NCBI GenBank assembly: GCA_012932865.1
Contig: SAXG01000039.1
Span: forward strand, 248,001-312,000
Length of the DNA stretch: 64,000 bases
Reading direction: 5' to 3'
Source of the DNA: Amylostereum areolatum
Lineage: Eukaryota > Basidiomycota > Agaricomycetes > Russulales > Stereaceae
Made by a program: the position numbers and the translations under genes. Position 1 is the first letter of the stretch, and the number at the start of each line of letters is the position of its first letter. This document shows, piece by piece, positions 48,891-59,466 of this stretch. A model generated the notes under the pieces. That model was not told where the DNA came from and did no database searches. It worked only from the letters and a program-made list of their open reading frames with translations.

Positions 48891-50031
48891 TACCCCCTCC
48901 CTCCCCCACATGTCACACACCCCGCACCCTCGAACAGGGTGCGAGGCCTCGCCACCAGCGTTGCATCCTCGTGCTGCATCGCGTGACGGGATGGGTCTTC
49001 CGTTGTTTTGACTTTGCTCGGTCTGTGTTCGCTCATGAGTTGCTGTACCTACTTACTTTCCGGCGCCCCCCTTTGGCCAGCTATTTGTTTGCTACAGGTT
49101 ATCCCCTCCCACCTTCCCTCCCGCCGACGATCCATTGTCCAGACTGTTACTGTCTCCTCACCTACGTCGTCCCGGATCCACTACTTGAGGTCCGGTTTCT
49201 TGCTCATTGCTACTACCGGTGTACACGTATCGGTCGTTGCACTGTCACTGCCGATGATAATCCAGTCTTTTTGTGACCTCTGACTTTCTTGCGTGCCTGC
49301 GTCCTCTCCGTGCCGTACAGGGCCACCTCCGCCATCAAGTCCGGAAATTGCAGTGACGGTGCTCTGCGGTCTCGGCGTCATCGTGATTGTAGGAAGGAAG
49401 ACCGGGTACGTGGGCCGAGCGAGACTGTTTGGGCGAAGAGGCCGAAGACGAGACTTCGTTCCATTGATCCACGCGATACTCTTCGCCTTCTGAATTCTTT
49501 CCCAGGTCGTCTGCGAAGATATGCGCGATTTGGTCCGTCGGACGGGACCGCATATCAGGACCTCAAGGCCCTCGGAATTGGTGCGGGGGGGAGAAGGGGG
49601 GAGATGACCTCCGTACTTACCCTCAAGGCTCCAGGGTCCGCCCCGCATACACGAGGTACCACGGAGCCAAAAGGACTCACGGACTCAGGCGGGGACCCAC
49701 TTTCTTGTTTCTGACACATGGGTTTAGGGAGATGAAGGCGTGGGAATGTGCCGGCAACGGGGAGAACGGGGGCGGCCGTCTGGCGGCCATCTCCATCGCC
49801 CGTCGTTGAGCGCGAGCGTCCATCGAACATCGTCCAGTCGGTGCGCTCGCCAGTCGCCGTAACCGCTGGCAAAACTCCGCGCCAGCCTTGATATATCTCC
49901 CTCTCTCCTTTCTCTTCTCCCTACTTCATGTACCATCCCCCCTAGCCTTTCTCTGCTTCGTCGCCCGTTCTGCTGCGCTCCTCCCCATTCCTATCTTATC
50001 GCTTTTCCGCCTCTTCCAGCTCGCCCGCACC
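48891..50031. other. Intergenic region before the F-box/LRR gene
   Basis: About 1.1 kb with no supported gene. The final 150 bases are strongly pyrimidine-rich, consistent with a fungal promoter and 5' UTR. The frame of the next gene stays open back to 49888, but that part is a hydrophobic low-complexity reading of the pyrimidine tract. Confidence 0.45.
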
Positions 50032-53000
50032 ATGAGCCTGCCGCACGACATCGATAAGCTTCCTTCACGCTATCAGCACTCTCTTAAGCCGGAGCGACCT
50101 GCCCGTTGGGCACCCTCCGCGTCGTCCCCAGGCAATCTCACCTTGTCCCGCACTCATTCCGAGCAGGGCATCGCACCCAAGCATACCGTCCCCGGCGTGG
50201 AGCTCTTGCGCTCGGACCATATCGAACGCGACGCTCACGGTGGGCTTTCCATCTCTTCGTCGCTTCTCGCGTCAGCAGACAAGGGAAAGGCCGTTTCGGC
50301 GACTGTCTCCTTACCCGTCGACATCATCACGCGAGTCATGGATGACGATCCGTCCAACATCATGTTCCCCATGTCCTTTGATTCCCCGCCTCGACCTTAT
50401 TCCCCAGAGCCGGGCCCATCTTCACCTATGTCCATCCTTCATCGACGCCGAGACGAACGGGACAACCAGGAAGCAGATCGCGACGTTGATGATCGCAGGA
50501 GGATCTTTCACGAGCTCGTGCAGGAGATATCCCGTCTGGACAAGGGCAAAGGTAGAGACGCCCCTCCCACTTTTCCCCCTTTGTCCTTCTCTTCCACCCG
50601 TTTCGAGTACGAGGATCTTTACCCCGCGTCTCCCACATCCCCGTTCACACCAGGGCCCTCGTCATTCGGCTCCACCTTCTCAGCGACGATTGCGCGGAGC
50701 CCCACAACCGTCGCTAGCACCTCGGCGCAGGAAGGCGCCAGTCCACTGCCTCTGCTAGTCCGCATGCCCTCACGACGTCGATCTTTTTCCAACCTCTCCA
50801 TCCATTCCACACGCTCCATTGCGTCACGAGTCAAAGTGAAGCTGAACGCTGCGAAACGCCCCGGAAACCTCGCGCGTAAATTCTTCTCTCGAACCGGGGA
50901 GACCTCTAGCGCGTTCTTCTCTGCGCCGGCCACTCCTCGAGTGACGGATGTGGACGACCTTGACCTGCACGGCGCAGATTCGGCCTTGGGGGGATGCTTT
51001 GGCCCTTGGAAGCCCCGTGGGCGGACGGGGACCACGACGCCATTCCCTAACATTGACTTCGACCAGATTCTCGCCGACAACGTTCACAATTCGTCGAACT
51101 ACCCCCTTTACCACGGTGGGAGGACGACCGCTGAGTCCGCGCTCCTCAAGGGAAAAGGACGGTCCAACTCTAACCCGTTCCCATTCCCATCCGCATTCGA
51201 GGTCGTCCCGCCGGTGTTATCCGACGTCTTCACGCCCATACCGATCGCTCTTCCTCGGAATTCCTTCGACGAGCGCCTGCCGCGGGAATTGCAGCTGCAC
51301 GTTCTCGCGTGTCTCGTCCAGATCCACGAGGACGACCACGCGCGGCGCGTGCAGGACGGACGTTGGACTGCCATCAAGGCTTCCAAGCACAAGTGGGTCG
51401 GTCGAGACCAAGGCGTGCGGGAACTAGTGCGCCTTAGCAGGGTGAGTGCGCCGTTTGTTGGGTATCACGCAGGAAGTGACACAAAATCTATGCAGGTGTC
51501 AAAGTCGTGGATCAGCCTGGTGTTCGACGGCCAACTATGGACACGGTTCGACCTTCGACCCTTCCCGAAGATGCCAACATCGCAGGTCCTGGACATTGCC
51601 AAGTCTTCAGGATCATTTGTCAGAAGTTTAGACTTTTCAGGCCATTGCGCTTTGCAGCCTTCTACGTTGGAAAACGTGACGAACCAGCTGTCATTGCAGC
51701 GTCACTCCCTCAAATTCCCTCCATGTACACTCTTGACCTCGGTCAATCTCAACGGCGCTGGATCGCTAGCAAAGGACGCCCTGCATTACCTATTGGAACG
51801 CTGCCCCGCAGTGACTTCCCTTAACCTGAGGGGTATTCCCGCTGTCCAAAATGAAACTTGCGAAATCATCTCCGACACGTGCCCCCACCTCACGACCCTC
51901 AACTTGAGCCGCTGCAAATCCCTGACGGGTGCTGGTATCCGTATCCTCGCCTCCAATGCATTGCGCGACGGGAGGACGCTTCCGTTGAAAGTACTCCGTC
52001 TGTCGGGTATGAAGGGCATTACGGATAGCGTCATGGAGGCCGTTGGGAAGGCGGCACCGGATTTGGAGGTCCTTGACCTCAGCTATTGCCGCGATCTCCA
52101 CAACTCGTCCGTGGAGGCCTTCATCGCCTGTCCTGAAGACGGGGATCTCACGGGTACCATCCTTCTGTCTGCCCGTCAGGCCGGACGCGATCCGAACGAG
52201 GGAAGACGATACAGGCGGCGCATAACTCGCCTCCGACACCTTTCGTTCTCCAATTGTGGGCTCCTGACGGACCACGCGTGTTCACACCTGGCGCATACAG
52301 TCCCCAATCTCGAGTTCCTGGAGCTCGCGAGCATCGGTGCAGAGCTCAAGGACGATGGGCTCGTTCGGCTACTCGAGACGACGCCACGCCTTCGCAAGCT
52401 CGACTTGGAGGACGCTGTGGACATTACGGACGACGTGTTGGATGCGATCACCCCCCTCTCCCCGCCTGAGGAGACGAACGGGACAGGCGTTGGCAAGCGG
52501 GAAGGGGAGCCAGGTCACGTCTTGGAACATCTGGTCGTTTCGTACGCGGCCAACTTGACGAACAACGCCTTCGTCGCGCTCATCCGCGGGTGTCCACGTT
52601 TGCGCGTGTTAGAAGCAGACAGCACACGGATCTCAGGCGCGACGACGAAGGAATTCACCACGGTCGTACGTGCGCGGAAGATGCAGGACGCGGTGGTCGT
52701 CGCGGTGGACTGCCGTTCCGTCGGCGAGTCGGTCGCGAAGGAGCTTGCCTCTGCGACCCGACCAAGGCTGGGATGGCGAGCCTACGAGGCGCGCAAGCTC
52801 GCATATCTTGACGGACGGGACGACGAAGGACTCGGCGTTGGCCAGGACGAATGCGATCCCGCGCGCGTGGTGCTCAAGACGTTCTACGGGTGGCAGACCG
52901 TCGACGCCGTCGCCGCTGCACGGCAGAAACGTCGACGTGGGAGACGTGAGGCGAATGGGTCGACCTCCGCGGGCGGCGGGGGGGAAGATGGGGGTGTCGG

Positions 53001-53103
53001 TAGGGCGCGATGGTGGGCGCCGGGCGGGCGACGGTCTTCGGGGACTAACTCGCCGAGCCTGCTTGATACGAATAACGATCGGGATGGGTGTATCATAATG
53101 TAA
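50032..53103 (+). CDS. F-box/leucine-rich-repeat protein with C-terminal CaaX box, 1005 residues
   Basis: A probable substrate receptor of an SCF ubiquitin ligase. Start is ATG 50032 (MSLPHDIDKL). The first 400 residues are Ser/Pro-rich. The F-box follows: DERLPRELQLHVLACLVQ, then LVRLSRVSKSWISLVFDGQLW, the latter formed by removing a 54-bp in-frame intron (51442-51495). Downstream lie AMN1/GRR1-like leucine-rich repeats, for example SLNLRGIPAV, TTLNLSRCKSLTGAGIRIL, VLRLSGMKGITDSVMEAV, VLDLSYCRDLHN, HLSFSNCGLLTDHAC, KLDLEDAVDITDDVL and VLEADSTRISG. The tail is Gly/Arg-rich and ends in Cys-Ile-Ile-Met, a classic CaaX prenylation box, so the protein may be farnesylated and membrane-bound, as for the mammalian LRR F-box proteins FBXL2 and FBXL20. 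Its substrate cannot be read from the sequence. Confidence 0.87.
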   Translation: MSLPHDIDKLPSRYQHSLKPERPARWAPSASSPGNLTLSRTHSEQGIAPKHTVPGVELLRSDHIERDAHGGLSISSSLLASADKGKAVSATVSLPVDIITRVMDDDPSNIMFPMSFDSPPRPYSPEPGPSSPMSILHRRRDERDNQEADRDVDDRRRIFHELVQEISRLDKGKGRDAPPTFPPLSFSSTRFEYEDLYPASPTSPFTPGPSSFGSTFSATIARSPTTVASTSAQEGASPLPLLVRMPSRRRSFSNLSIHSTRSIASRVKVKLNAAKRPGNLARKFFSRTGETSSAFFSAPATPRVTDVDDLDLHGADSALGGCFGPWKPRGRTGTTTPFPNIDFDQILADNVHNSSNYPLYHGGRTTAESALLKGKGRSNSNPFPFPSAFEVVPPVLSDVFTPIPIALPRNSFDERLPRELQLHVLACLVQIHEDDHARRVQDGRWTAIKASKHKWVGRDQGVRELVRLSRVSAPFVGYHAGSDTKSMQVSKSWISLVFDGQLWTRFDLRPFPKMPTSQVLDIAKSSGSFVRSLDFSGHCALQPSTLENVTNQLSLQRHSLKFPPCTLLTSVNLNGAGSLAKDALHYLLERCPAVTSLNLRGIPAVQNETCEIISDTCPHLTTLNLSRCKSLTGAGIRILASNALRDGRTLPLKVLRLSGMKGITDSVMEAVGKAAPDLEVLDLSYCRDLHNSSVEAFIACPEDGDLTGTILLSARQAGRDPNEGRRYRRRITRLRHLSFSNCGLLTDHACSHLAHTVPNLEFLELASIGAELKDDGLVRLLETTPRLRKLDLEDAVDITDDVLDAITPLSPPEETNGTGVGKREGEPGHVLEHLVVSYAANLTNNAFVALIRGCPRLRVLEADSTRISGATTKEFTTVVRARKMQDAVVVAVDCRSVGESVAKELASATRPRLGWRAYEARKLAYLDGRDDEGLGVGQDECDPARVVLKTFYGWQTVDAVAAARQKRRRGRREANGSTSAGGGGEDGGVGRARWWAPGGRRSSGTNSPSLLDTNNDRDGCIIM

Positions 53104-53489
53104 GACAGTTTCCTTGGTGTACTTTTAGGCTGACGTTTGTGCTTGTACTGGTCGATCTCTCTCTTCTCCCCTACTCTCCGATGTGGCTCGTTCCCAGATG
53201 ACAGTCTGTATAGAGGATCTTCTGTCTGTTGTACATTTTTTATCGACTCGGCGTTCCTTGTACATGTATTTTTTGACTCGTGGGTTTGCTGCAACGACAC
53301 ATTTTACGAATAGTAAATACGATTTGGGGCGTGTACTTTTTAGCTGTATATATGCACTGGTGTGCGATTGCGACCAGTGTCGTGCTTGTACCCCGCGGTG
53401 CATTGTATCAAACGGATAGATTGGCAAAAACATGTAGCGTGTGGAACCAACAGGATGTGCGATATACAGAGTTGATGCAGAGAAGGCGA
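53104..53489. other. Convergent 3' intergenic region
   Basis: This lies between the F-box/LRR gene (+) and the C1D gene (-), only 386 bases stop to stop. It is T-rich and presumably holds both terminators. Confidence 0.5.
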
Positions 53490-54663
53490 CTACTCCCCAC
53501 TTGACAGAGGTCTGTCCTTACGCTTCTTTGAAACCTTCTTTGTCCTCTTGTCTCCTTTCTTGTCGGTATCAGCATTGAGCTGGGGCGTATTCTTTCCACT
53601 GGACGCCACAGAGTCCGCCATGGGACTGTCCGTGCTCTCATCCGACAACTTCTTCTTGGGTTTCTTTTTGGGTGAGGAAGATGGTGAAGATGCGGAGGGG
53701 CCATCGTCTCCGAAGCCTGGGCGAGATATGACGAATGTTAGGTAGGTTTATATTGAGGTTGGAGTAGAAAAGATAGTAGACGCACCTGCGAACGGGTCGA
53801 CCAGTGGGCGTCGCCGTTTGCTACCTGCTTGTGCCTGCTTTTCTGAAAGGGGTGCGGTCGCCTTACCTTTACCTTTCGCGTCCTTTCTGGACCGCGAAGG
53901 TTGCACCTCCGGCTCAGCGTCCTCATCATCTTCACATGGGACGTCGTCGATGACAGCAATATCCGCGTCTTCTTCCTCGTCGCTGGCATCTTCACGCAGC
54001 GCAGCTTGGTAGCGCTCTCTTTCGCGCATCTTTTCCGTGACACGGATGGGAACGGGTTTGCCATTGTCGTCGAATGTAACGTGCGTCTTGGGACCCGTGG
54101 AAGAAGAGCCCTCAGCGGGGGTGGATGATGTGTTGTATTTGACTTGGTTGATCGCATGCTTGATGAAGCGACTGGCGGCATCTTTGTCGATAGGTGCACC
54201 TGTGAGAAAGAGGTATGATGAGCTGCGAAGGTTTGTGCGGGAGAGCCGGGAGAACACACGTTGATCGGGCTGTTCAGCACTCTTGATTTTTTCAAAGTAT
54301 TGTTTGATGCGGTCCTATTATTTGAGTGTCAAGAAATGTGAAGGGTAGGTAGGTGAGCGATACACACGAGTTCTGCAAGGACGGGGTGGGATTTTGGGTC
54401 CAGACCGCGCGTCTTCAAATATACTATTTGGCAAAAGGTTGGCATACAGGACAAAAAACAGCCATGAAGAGCGCACTGAATACGAGGTCATACACGAGGT
54501 ATGGCAATACGACCTGGAGCTTCGCCTGCTGGATAGTGTCGAGACCAAGCACGGTTTCAGGAAGGGTCTGGGCGAAGAGAGGTTCAAGCTCTTTCTCAAG
54601 ATCGTCCAATGCAGTATCTAGCGTTGAAAGTTTCGCGCGTTGTTTTGTGGCGTCAGTAGCCAT
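53490..54663 (-). CDS. LRP1: C1D/Rrp47 (Lrp1) family exosome cofactor
   Basis: A nuclear Sas10/C1D-domain protein. The yeast homologue Rrp47 (Lrp1) binds Rrp6 and helps the nuclear exosome process rRNA and snoRNA. Start is ATG 54663 (MATDATKQRAKL). The domain reads LDDLEKELEPLFAQ, then AKLQVVLPYLVYDLVFIYLKTRGLDPKSHPVLAELDRIKQYFEKIK and DKDAASRFIKHAIN, assembled across introns whose splices restore the frame (for example YDLVF|IYLK, LAEL|DRIK and DQ|RAPIDKD). An acidic stretch (DASDEEEDADIAVIDD) and a long Lys-rich tail follow (SPKKKPKKKLSDE, KRTKKVSKKRKDRP), ending in SSGE, typical of an RNA-binding nucleolar protein. A late intron joins VDPFAG to FGDDG. Confidence 0.87.
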
Positions 54664-56019
54664 GCTAAGAGGTAGTCGGAGATGCGAGAGAGAAACACGA
54701 TCCGGAAGTCGGAGAGGAAAGGTCTCGCCGTCTGGCAGTGGAAATGTCCGCCAAAAAGGGCACGTGCCGTATACCGATCGTAGTGTGTTTCTTTCCTGCC
54801 TCCGTCCCCACAGTGTTTGACACACCCAGCGGTGGACTCAAGCGCTCATTGCACCCAATCCCCGTCAAACCTGTCGCCAAACTTTCAACCTGCGATCTCG
54901 GAGATGCTACCAGGGTGCCATACTCTAGCCTGAGGATGCCACTCACACCTGTCTTAAATATCTATCTATCTATCTTTCGTGTTTGCTGGAGCACACAAAG
55001 TTAGCAAGCAGATTCCGTAACTCCGTTGAGCGGAGGTGAGCGACCCATCTCTTTCAATCATCCTCTTTGTTTTCCACATACTTTCAGTGGCGGCTGGCCC
55101 CATTTCGCGCCTTTCCCGGGGTCCCGTAGTGGTTCCCCCAGACTTCTCCGGATGTTTAAATCGGTATAGGATGCGTTTCTCCTTGAAATCGGAGACCTGA
55201 TGCCTGATGCCAAGTAACTGCCTCTGATCCCAATTCATTCCGTCGCCAGCAGCTGCCAGCAGATAACCGTTGGCGGGTTCGTGCTCTTCAACCCTTTTGT
55301 GACTCGCCAACTATCGAAGAGAGTCCGGCGTCGCTCCGCCGGAGAGCTAGAAACCCAAAGTACACTAGCAGATGCATATCCGTCTGTCTAAAGACAAATG
55401 GAGGAGCCGCAACTAAGGTACTCGTTGGATGTCTGTCAAGTTTCAAGTTCGTCTGTTTAGTATATCTTCTGTCAAGCTGTTTTTCCATGGGTATGTTTCT
55501 CTGCGAGCCTCCCACAACGTGATCAAACCCATTCCGGCGAGCACCCGGTGAAGCATACAATGCAATATCGAACAACACGTGAATACTCCTCCGCGGCGTT
55601 GAAATTTTACAAACGACGGGAAAGGAGAGCCTCCTCTGGATGGTCGACCACTGGCAGGAACTGCCGTTCTTAAGGCCCCCCACTGCACAGGAACACGTGA
55701 GCCTGCAACAACGTCTTCCCTCTGTCACTGAATTTATCGTACAGCCTTCTTTCCGATGTGGCCCTCTTCCTGGCCATATTCGGCCTTTCTCATGTCACAC
55801 GTATAACACATCTCTGTCAATTGACTGAAGTTTACGTGCGTTGTTTGTGGGTTTCCTCCCATCTATGATAGCGTCTGAAAGAGGATTTCCCCTGAAGAAG
55901 GGATAACTGTACCCTGCATGAATCGTGGTCACCCGCCACGCTCGGTATCCTGTTCAGTTATCAGCTTAACTTGAGGACCTTTGCCTGAAAATCCAACCAG
56001 GTAAGCCCCATTGCGTTAT
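54664..56019. other. Intergenic region left of the tandem duplication
   Basis: Holds the promoter of the C1D gene and about 1 kb of DNA with no recognised gene or repeat. Codon-like structure is absent in all frames. Confidence 0.4.
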
Positions 56020-57440
56020 TTCCATCCATGTACTGAGCCAATGTGTCGTTTACAAGAACAGGAAGCCTGCGATGAATGCTGTTCACGGTCACAATATCCC
56101 GGCGTGGGCTCAGGTGGCCTTGGTGTCTGCATATCGGCACATCGGCGCTGGTGGTTTCCCCGAAAACGGTAGCAATCCCAACTAGTCAATTCATTCGCAC
56201 AAGCCCATGCAGTTAGTTTCTGGCGCTATTGATCCTGTCATCCTGCGGCGCCGTACGTCCATGCCCTTGGTACCTTGATGGTTTTGCCAAGTATAACTTC
56301 CGTCTTCCTCATTAGTTGAGTTGAGCTCACAAAGTTGTCTAGACAGCCAAGAGCATTGTTCAAATCTATAGGTTCTCAAAGACGAAGTACCTGGTGTGCA
56401 CAGTCGTGCGGATATATGCGTTAATTCAACGATTTTCTCAGTGCTCAAGCTTAAGGGCCTGACGGACATTGCACTGTGCCGATCATATATGTATGCATGG
56501 GATTCCACGTGGATCCACTTCAACTCAGCAGTGGTAACACCGACTCGACATACCCCTCTACTTCCTTCTCATGTCGGACGTACGTAGCATCCGAGCAGAA
56601 TTCTACCCCCGTTTATACAAGAGCGACTAACACTGACATTAAATCAAAGCCATTTACCAGACGTCTCTTGCGAGTTTCCTTACGGCCTGGCGGTGGCGGG
56701 TGACGGTTGGTGAAGGTCACACCATCTTCAAAACCATCGGGATAAGGTGGTATTTCTACAAGTGGAGCTATCCGAATGCTCGTCCGAGTCTCCGACCCTT
56801 GTATGTATGTGGGGGAGAAGCTCACGAAACTACAGTACAGCGACGAACAGGCTGTGTGATTGGTGGCCTTCTTTCCATTTATCGAGGCGGCGGTGCTTAC
56901 GGCCACGACCCGCCGTTGTGGTTCCAACGTTGCAATGTGAAGGCCCTCGTTGCCTTAGACTTTAGCTGCGACCTGGAGAAAACAATGTCCTACGATGGTT
57001 AGGGCACGGAATACTCCCCCCGCCTCGAAGCATACAGACTTCGTCCCGCCACAATACCGCGATGTAGTGGTGGTTTCATTGACTTATTTTCCCATCTTCC
57101 CGAATTTTCACTACTGACTGGGTTAGTGCCCAAAGCAGTGATAGGACGAGCTGGAAGGGGGGAAGCCGACAGAACTCGAATAGCATGGTCACTCGACGGA
57201 GAACACAGGGGATATGTTTCAACACAAGCCGAGTCGTCCACGCCTCTTAGAGTCGGATGTGTGCTAATGTCCGACCATCGATACTTGGTACTGGCCAAGA
57301 ATATACAGATCAATCTCCTGGGGTCAGCGGCATATGAAAGGACGGACAACCTTATTCGGGACAAACGCAAGACGCTCAGAACTACATCTATTGCATATCA
57401 CTCCGAGTTTTTTTATTACTTACTGGCACACAGCTTATGC

Positions 57441-57732
57441 ATCAGGAAAAACCTCCCTTACTAAAATCAACAAATCCAGCAAATTAGCGCTAGTTAGAGG
57501 GGGACCTTCCTAAAGTGAACTAACGGGCTCTATTCTCACAAAACCCCGTACACATTTCGATGCACCGTCGTCGACATTGACCTCATATTTGCACTTCAAA
57601 TACATAGTTGAGGCCAGAAGGGTGACAGGGACCTACGTTGACGTAGTGCCTTGCAGGTTGGCAGCGGGAACAGGGAATTAGGAAGGTCCCCCTCTAATTA
57701 GTAGATTTTTAGTAAGGGAGGTTTTTCCTGAT
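57441..57732. mobile_element. MITE-like element with 26-bp perfect terminal inverted repeats
   Basis: The left end ATCAGGAAAAACCTCCCTTA... is repeated inverted at the right end (...TAAGGGAGGTTTTTCCTGAT); 26 bases match exactly. A second inverted pair lies just inside (TTAGAGGGGGACCTTCCTAA and its complement). There is no coding capacity in 292 bp, so it would need a transposase from elsewhere. Unit B lacks this sequence at the matching place. The target duplication is unclear; if the ends are taken as CAGG...CCTG, an AT dinucleotide flanks both sides. Confidence 0.8.
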
Positions 57733-57779
57733 GTGGGCGCGGGCACCCGGCTGTTGGCTGCATCTACTCATGGCGGACG

Positions 57780-57788
57780 TATATAAGG
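57780..57788 (+). promoter_or_regulatory. TATA box of secreted repeat protein A
   Basis: TATATAAGG lies 127 bases before the ATG at 57907, inside a block of about 100 bases almost identical to the one before the paralogue. Confidence 0.75.
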
Positions 57789-57906
57789 TGGGTCACCCAA
57801 AGCCATGAGGTAGCAGCTTCTCCAGTACTCGCTTTCCCTACATCTTCCCCCCCCCCACCTCAAATCTTCGTCAATTTCTTCCATCTCAACCTTTCTTCAG
57901 GTCACT

Positions 57907-58458
57907 ATGCAGTCTACTATGATCTCTCTCATTCCTCTTGCCCTGCTTTTTGCCCGCGGGATTTCCGCCGCCCCTCATATCGTTGATCGTGGTACGTGGA
58001 GTTGAGCAGCTTTACATGGCGAATCGACATGCTCACTATTCATATCTGCAGACATAGTCACGTCGGTCGAAGCCCCAGTTGCGACGACCGTCATTTTCGG
58101 TACAATCGCGACCACCATTGCGGGTGTTCCCACCAGTGTCGCCGCCCCCGCCACGACGGTTGTCGCTATCTCGGAAATCCCTACCACCATCGCTGTCGCC
58201 ACTGGCACCGGTCCCGTCAAGCAAAGCGTCGTTGTTTCGTCGGTCGAGGCCCCCATTGCGACCACCGTCATCTTCGGGACGATTGCCACCACCATTGCAG
58301 GTGTTCCCACCAGCGTCGCCGCTCCCGCCACGACCGTCGTCGCGATTTCGGAGATCCCCACCACCATCGCTGTTGCCACTGGTGGAGCCGTCAGTAGCAG
58401 CATATCCGCTGGCACTTCCGCGTCCCACCCCATTCAAACCACCGTTGTAGCTGTTTAA
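57907..58458 (+). CDS. Small secreted Val/Thr/Ala-rich repeat protein, copy A
   Basis: No known family is recognised. Exon 1 (57907-57991) encodes a signal peptide (ISLIPLALLFARGISA) and ends in the middle of an Asp codon. The intron (57992-58051) has GTACGT...CTGCAG. Exon 2 encodes two nearly identical blocks of about 48 residues, SVEAPVATTVIFGTIATTIAGVPTSVAAPATTVVAISEIPTTIAVATG, linked by a short TGPVKQSVVVS, then a Ser/Thr-rich end (HPIQTTVVAV). The alternating Val/Thr and Ile/Thr pattern suggests beta structure and possible O-glycosylation, as in fungal surface proteins. There is no cysteine and no GPI signal. The stop is TAA 58456-58458. Both DNA strands are open through the repeats, but the antisense frame lacks a signal peptide or promoter. 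Confidence 0.8.
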
Positions 58459-58889
58459 CTTCTCGAACCAGGTCCCGAATTGGGTCGTGAGGCGAGGGAT
58501 GCATGGTGCCGGTCTGGCCGCATGTATTTCTCTGGACATAATTCTTGTTGAACGTTCCTTCATCCGTTTGTCTGTTTTCTTTGGTTTCTGACGTATCTAG
58601 TTATGGATAACAAACATGTTTGATAGACTGCGTATAGGAGTTACTTACTTACTTAGCGGCCTCCTGTATGAACCGCCCGGCGCCGATCGTAGCCCTGCTG
58701 GGGTCCAATCTTCATCCTTTTTTCCCCACTCCTGCGCACTTCGCATTGTTCACATCCATTAAGCCAGTGCGTCGTTTTCAAGAACAAGAAGCCTCCGATG
58801 ACAGGATGCTGTCCACGGTCACCATATCCCGTCGTGGGCTCAGGCGGCACACATATCGGCATATCGGCACTGGTGGTTTCCCCGAGCAC

Positions 58890-58897
58890 GGCAGCAA
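58890..58897. repeat. 8-bp direct repeat flanking the insertion, left
   Basis: GGCAGCAA, repeated exactly at 59459-59466. Confidence 0.75.
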
Positions 58898-59458
58898 AGG
58901 CCCACACTGCCAGTGGTGAAAATCTTGGCCTCATCTTTGATTCTTGTGCGGACGGTCGGGCGAAAAATTGGGCTAATGTTCGATCCAAAGTCCGTAAGTA
59001 CGGATGGGGTCCATCTGACAGAGGTCCGATCCGTATGCGGACGGACACTTAGGGCTGAACTTTTGCTGGACTTGGTGAAAACCTCCCCGCTGCGGCAACG
59101 GACCAGATGGTGGGCTTGCCAACAAGCTCTGCGACAGGGAGGGGTGGCCGTCCCTCGGTGTGCGAGAGCACGCACGGTTTGAGGGTTGTGATACATGATC
59201 TCTCTCTGGATTCAAAACGACTGCCGTAATATATCGGGTATCGTGTGTTATGGACAAGTTAGAGAATATGACGATCTCTTGCATCTACGCTTGAAGCACG
59301 AAGCCTCTGATTTTGAAGCGGCGCTGACAGAAGTCCTGCGGACGGACAACCCCGAATGCGGAAGGGATCGGTCAAAAAACGGCCATATCGCTGACGGAAG
59401 CGAGCAAAATTTATACCGACGGAAGTGCCAAGTTGGATACAACCGCATTAGGGGGGCT
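58898..59458. mobile_element. 561-bp insertion with 8-bp target duplication (hAT-like non-autonomous element?)
   Basis: The insertion is bracketed by GGCAGCAA on both sides, while unit A carries the uninterrupted site once (GGTAGCAATCCCAACTAG) near 56169. An 8-bp target duplication is characteristic of hAT transposons. The ends are only weakly inverted (AGGCCC... and ...GGGGGGCT), and no transposase or long frame is seen, so the class is inference. The interior is unrelated to unit A. Confidence 0.65.
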
Positions 59459-59466
59459 GGCAGCAA
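59459..59466. repeat. 8-bp direct repeat flanking the insertion, right
   Basis: GGCAGCAA, identical to 58890-58897, followed by TCCGACTCACTAGCC, which aligns with unit A. Confidence 0.75.

Larger units (their letters stand above)
56020..58744. repeat. Tandem segmental duplication, unit A
   Basis: Unit A holds about 1.4 kb of upstream DNA, a MITE-like insertion, a TATA promoter, the secreted repeat-protein gene at 57907 and its 3' flank. The same order recurs in unit B. Matching words include AGCATTGTT, TTCTCAAAG, CAGTCGTGC, GTGGATCCACTTCA, GACGTATATAAGGTGGGTC, CTCCAGTACTCGCTTTCCC and, downstream, GTTTGTCTGTTTTCTTTGG. The end of unit A abuts the start of unit B, so the copies are head-to-tail. 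Limits are by eye, within about 30 bases. Confidence 0.85.

Noticed and set aside
57975..58433. Antisense 152-codon frame across the secreted repeat gene
   Set aside because: The repeats make both strands open. The plus strand has promoter, signal peptide and splice sites; the antisense frame has none.
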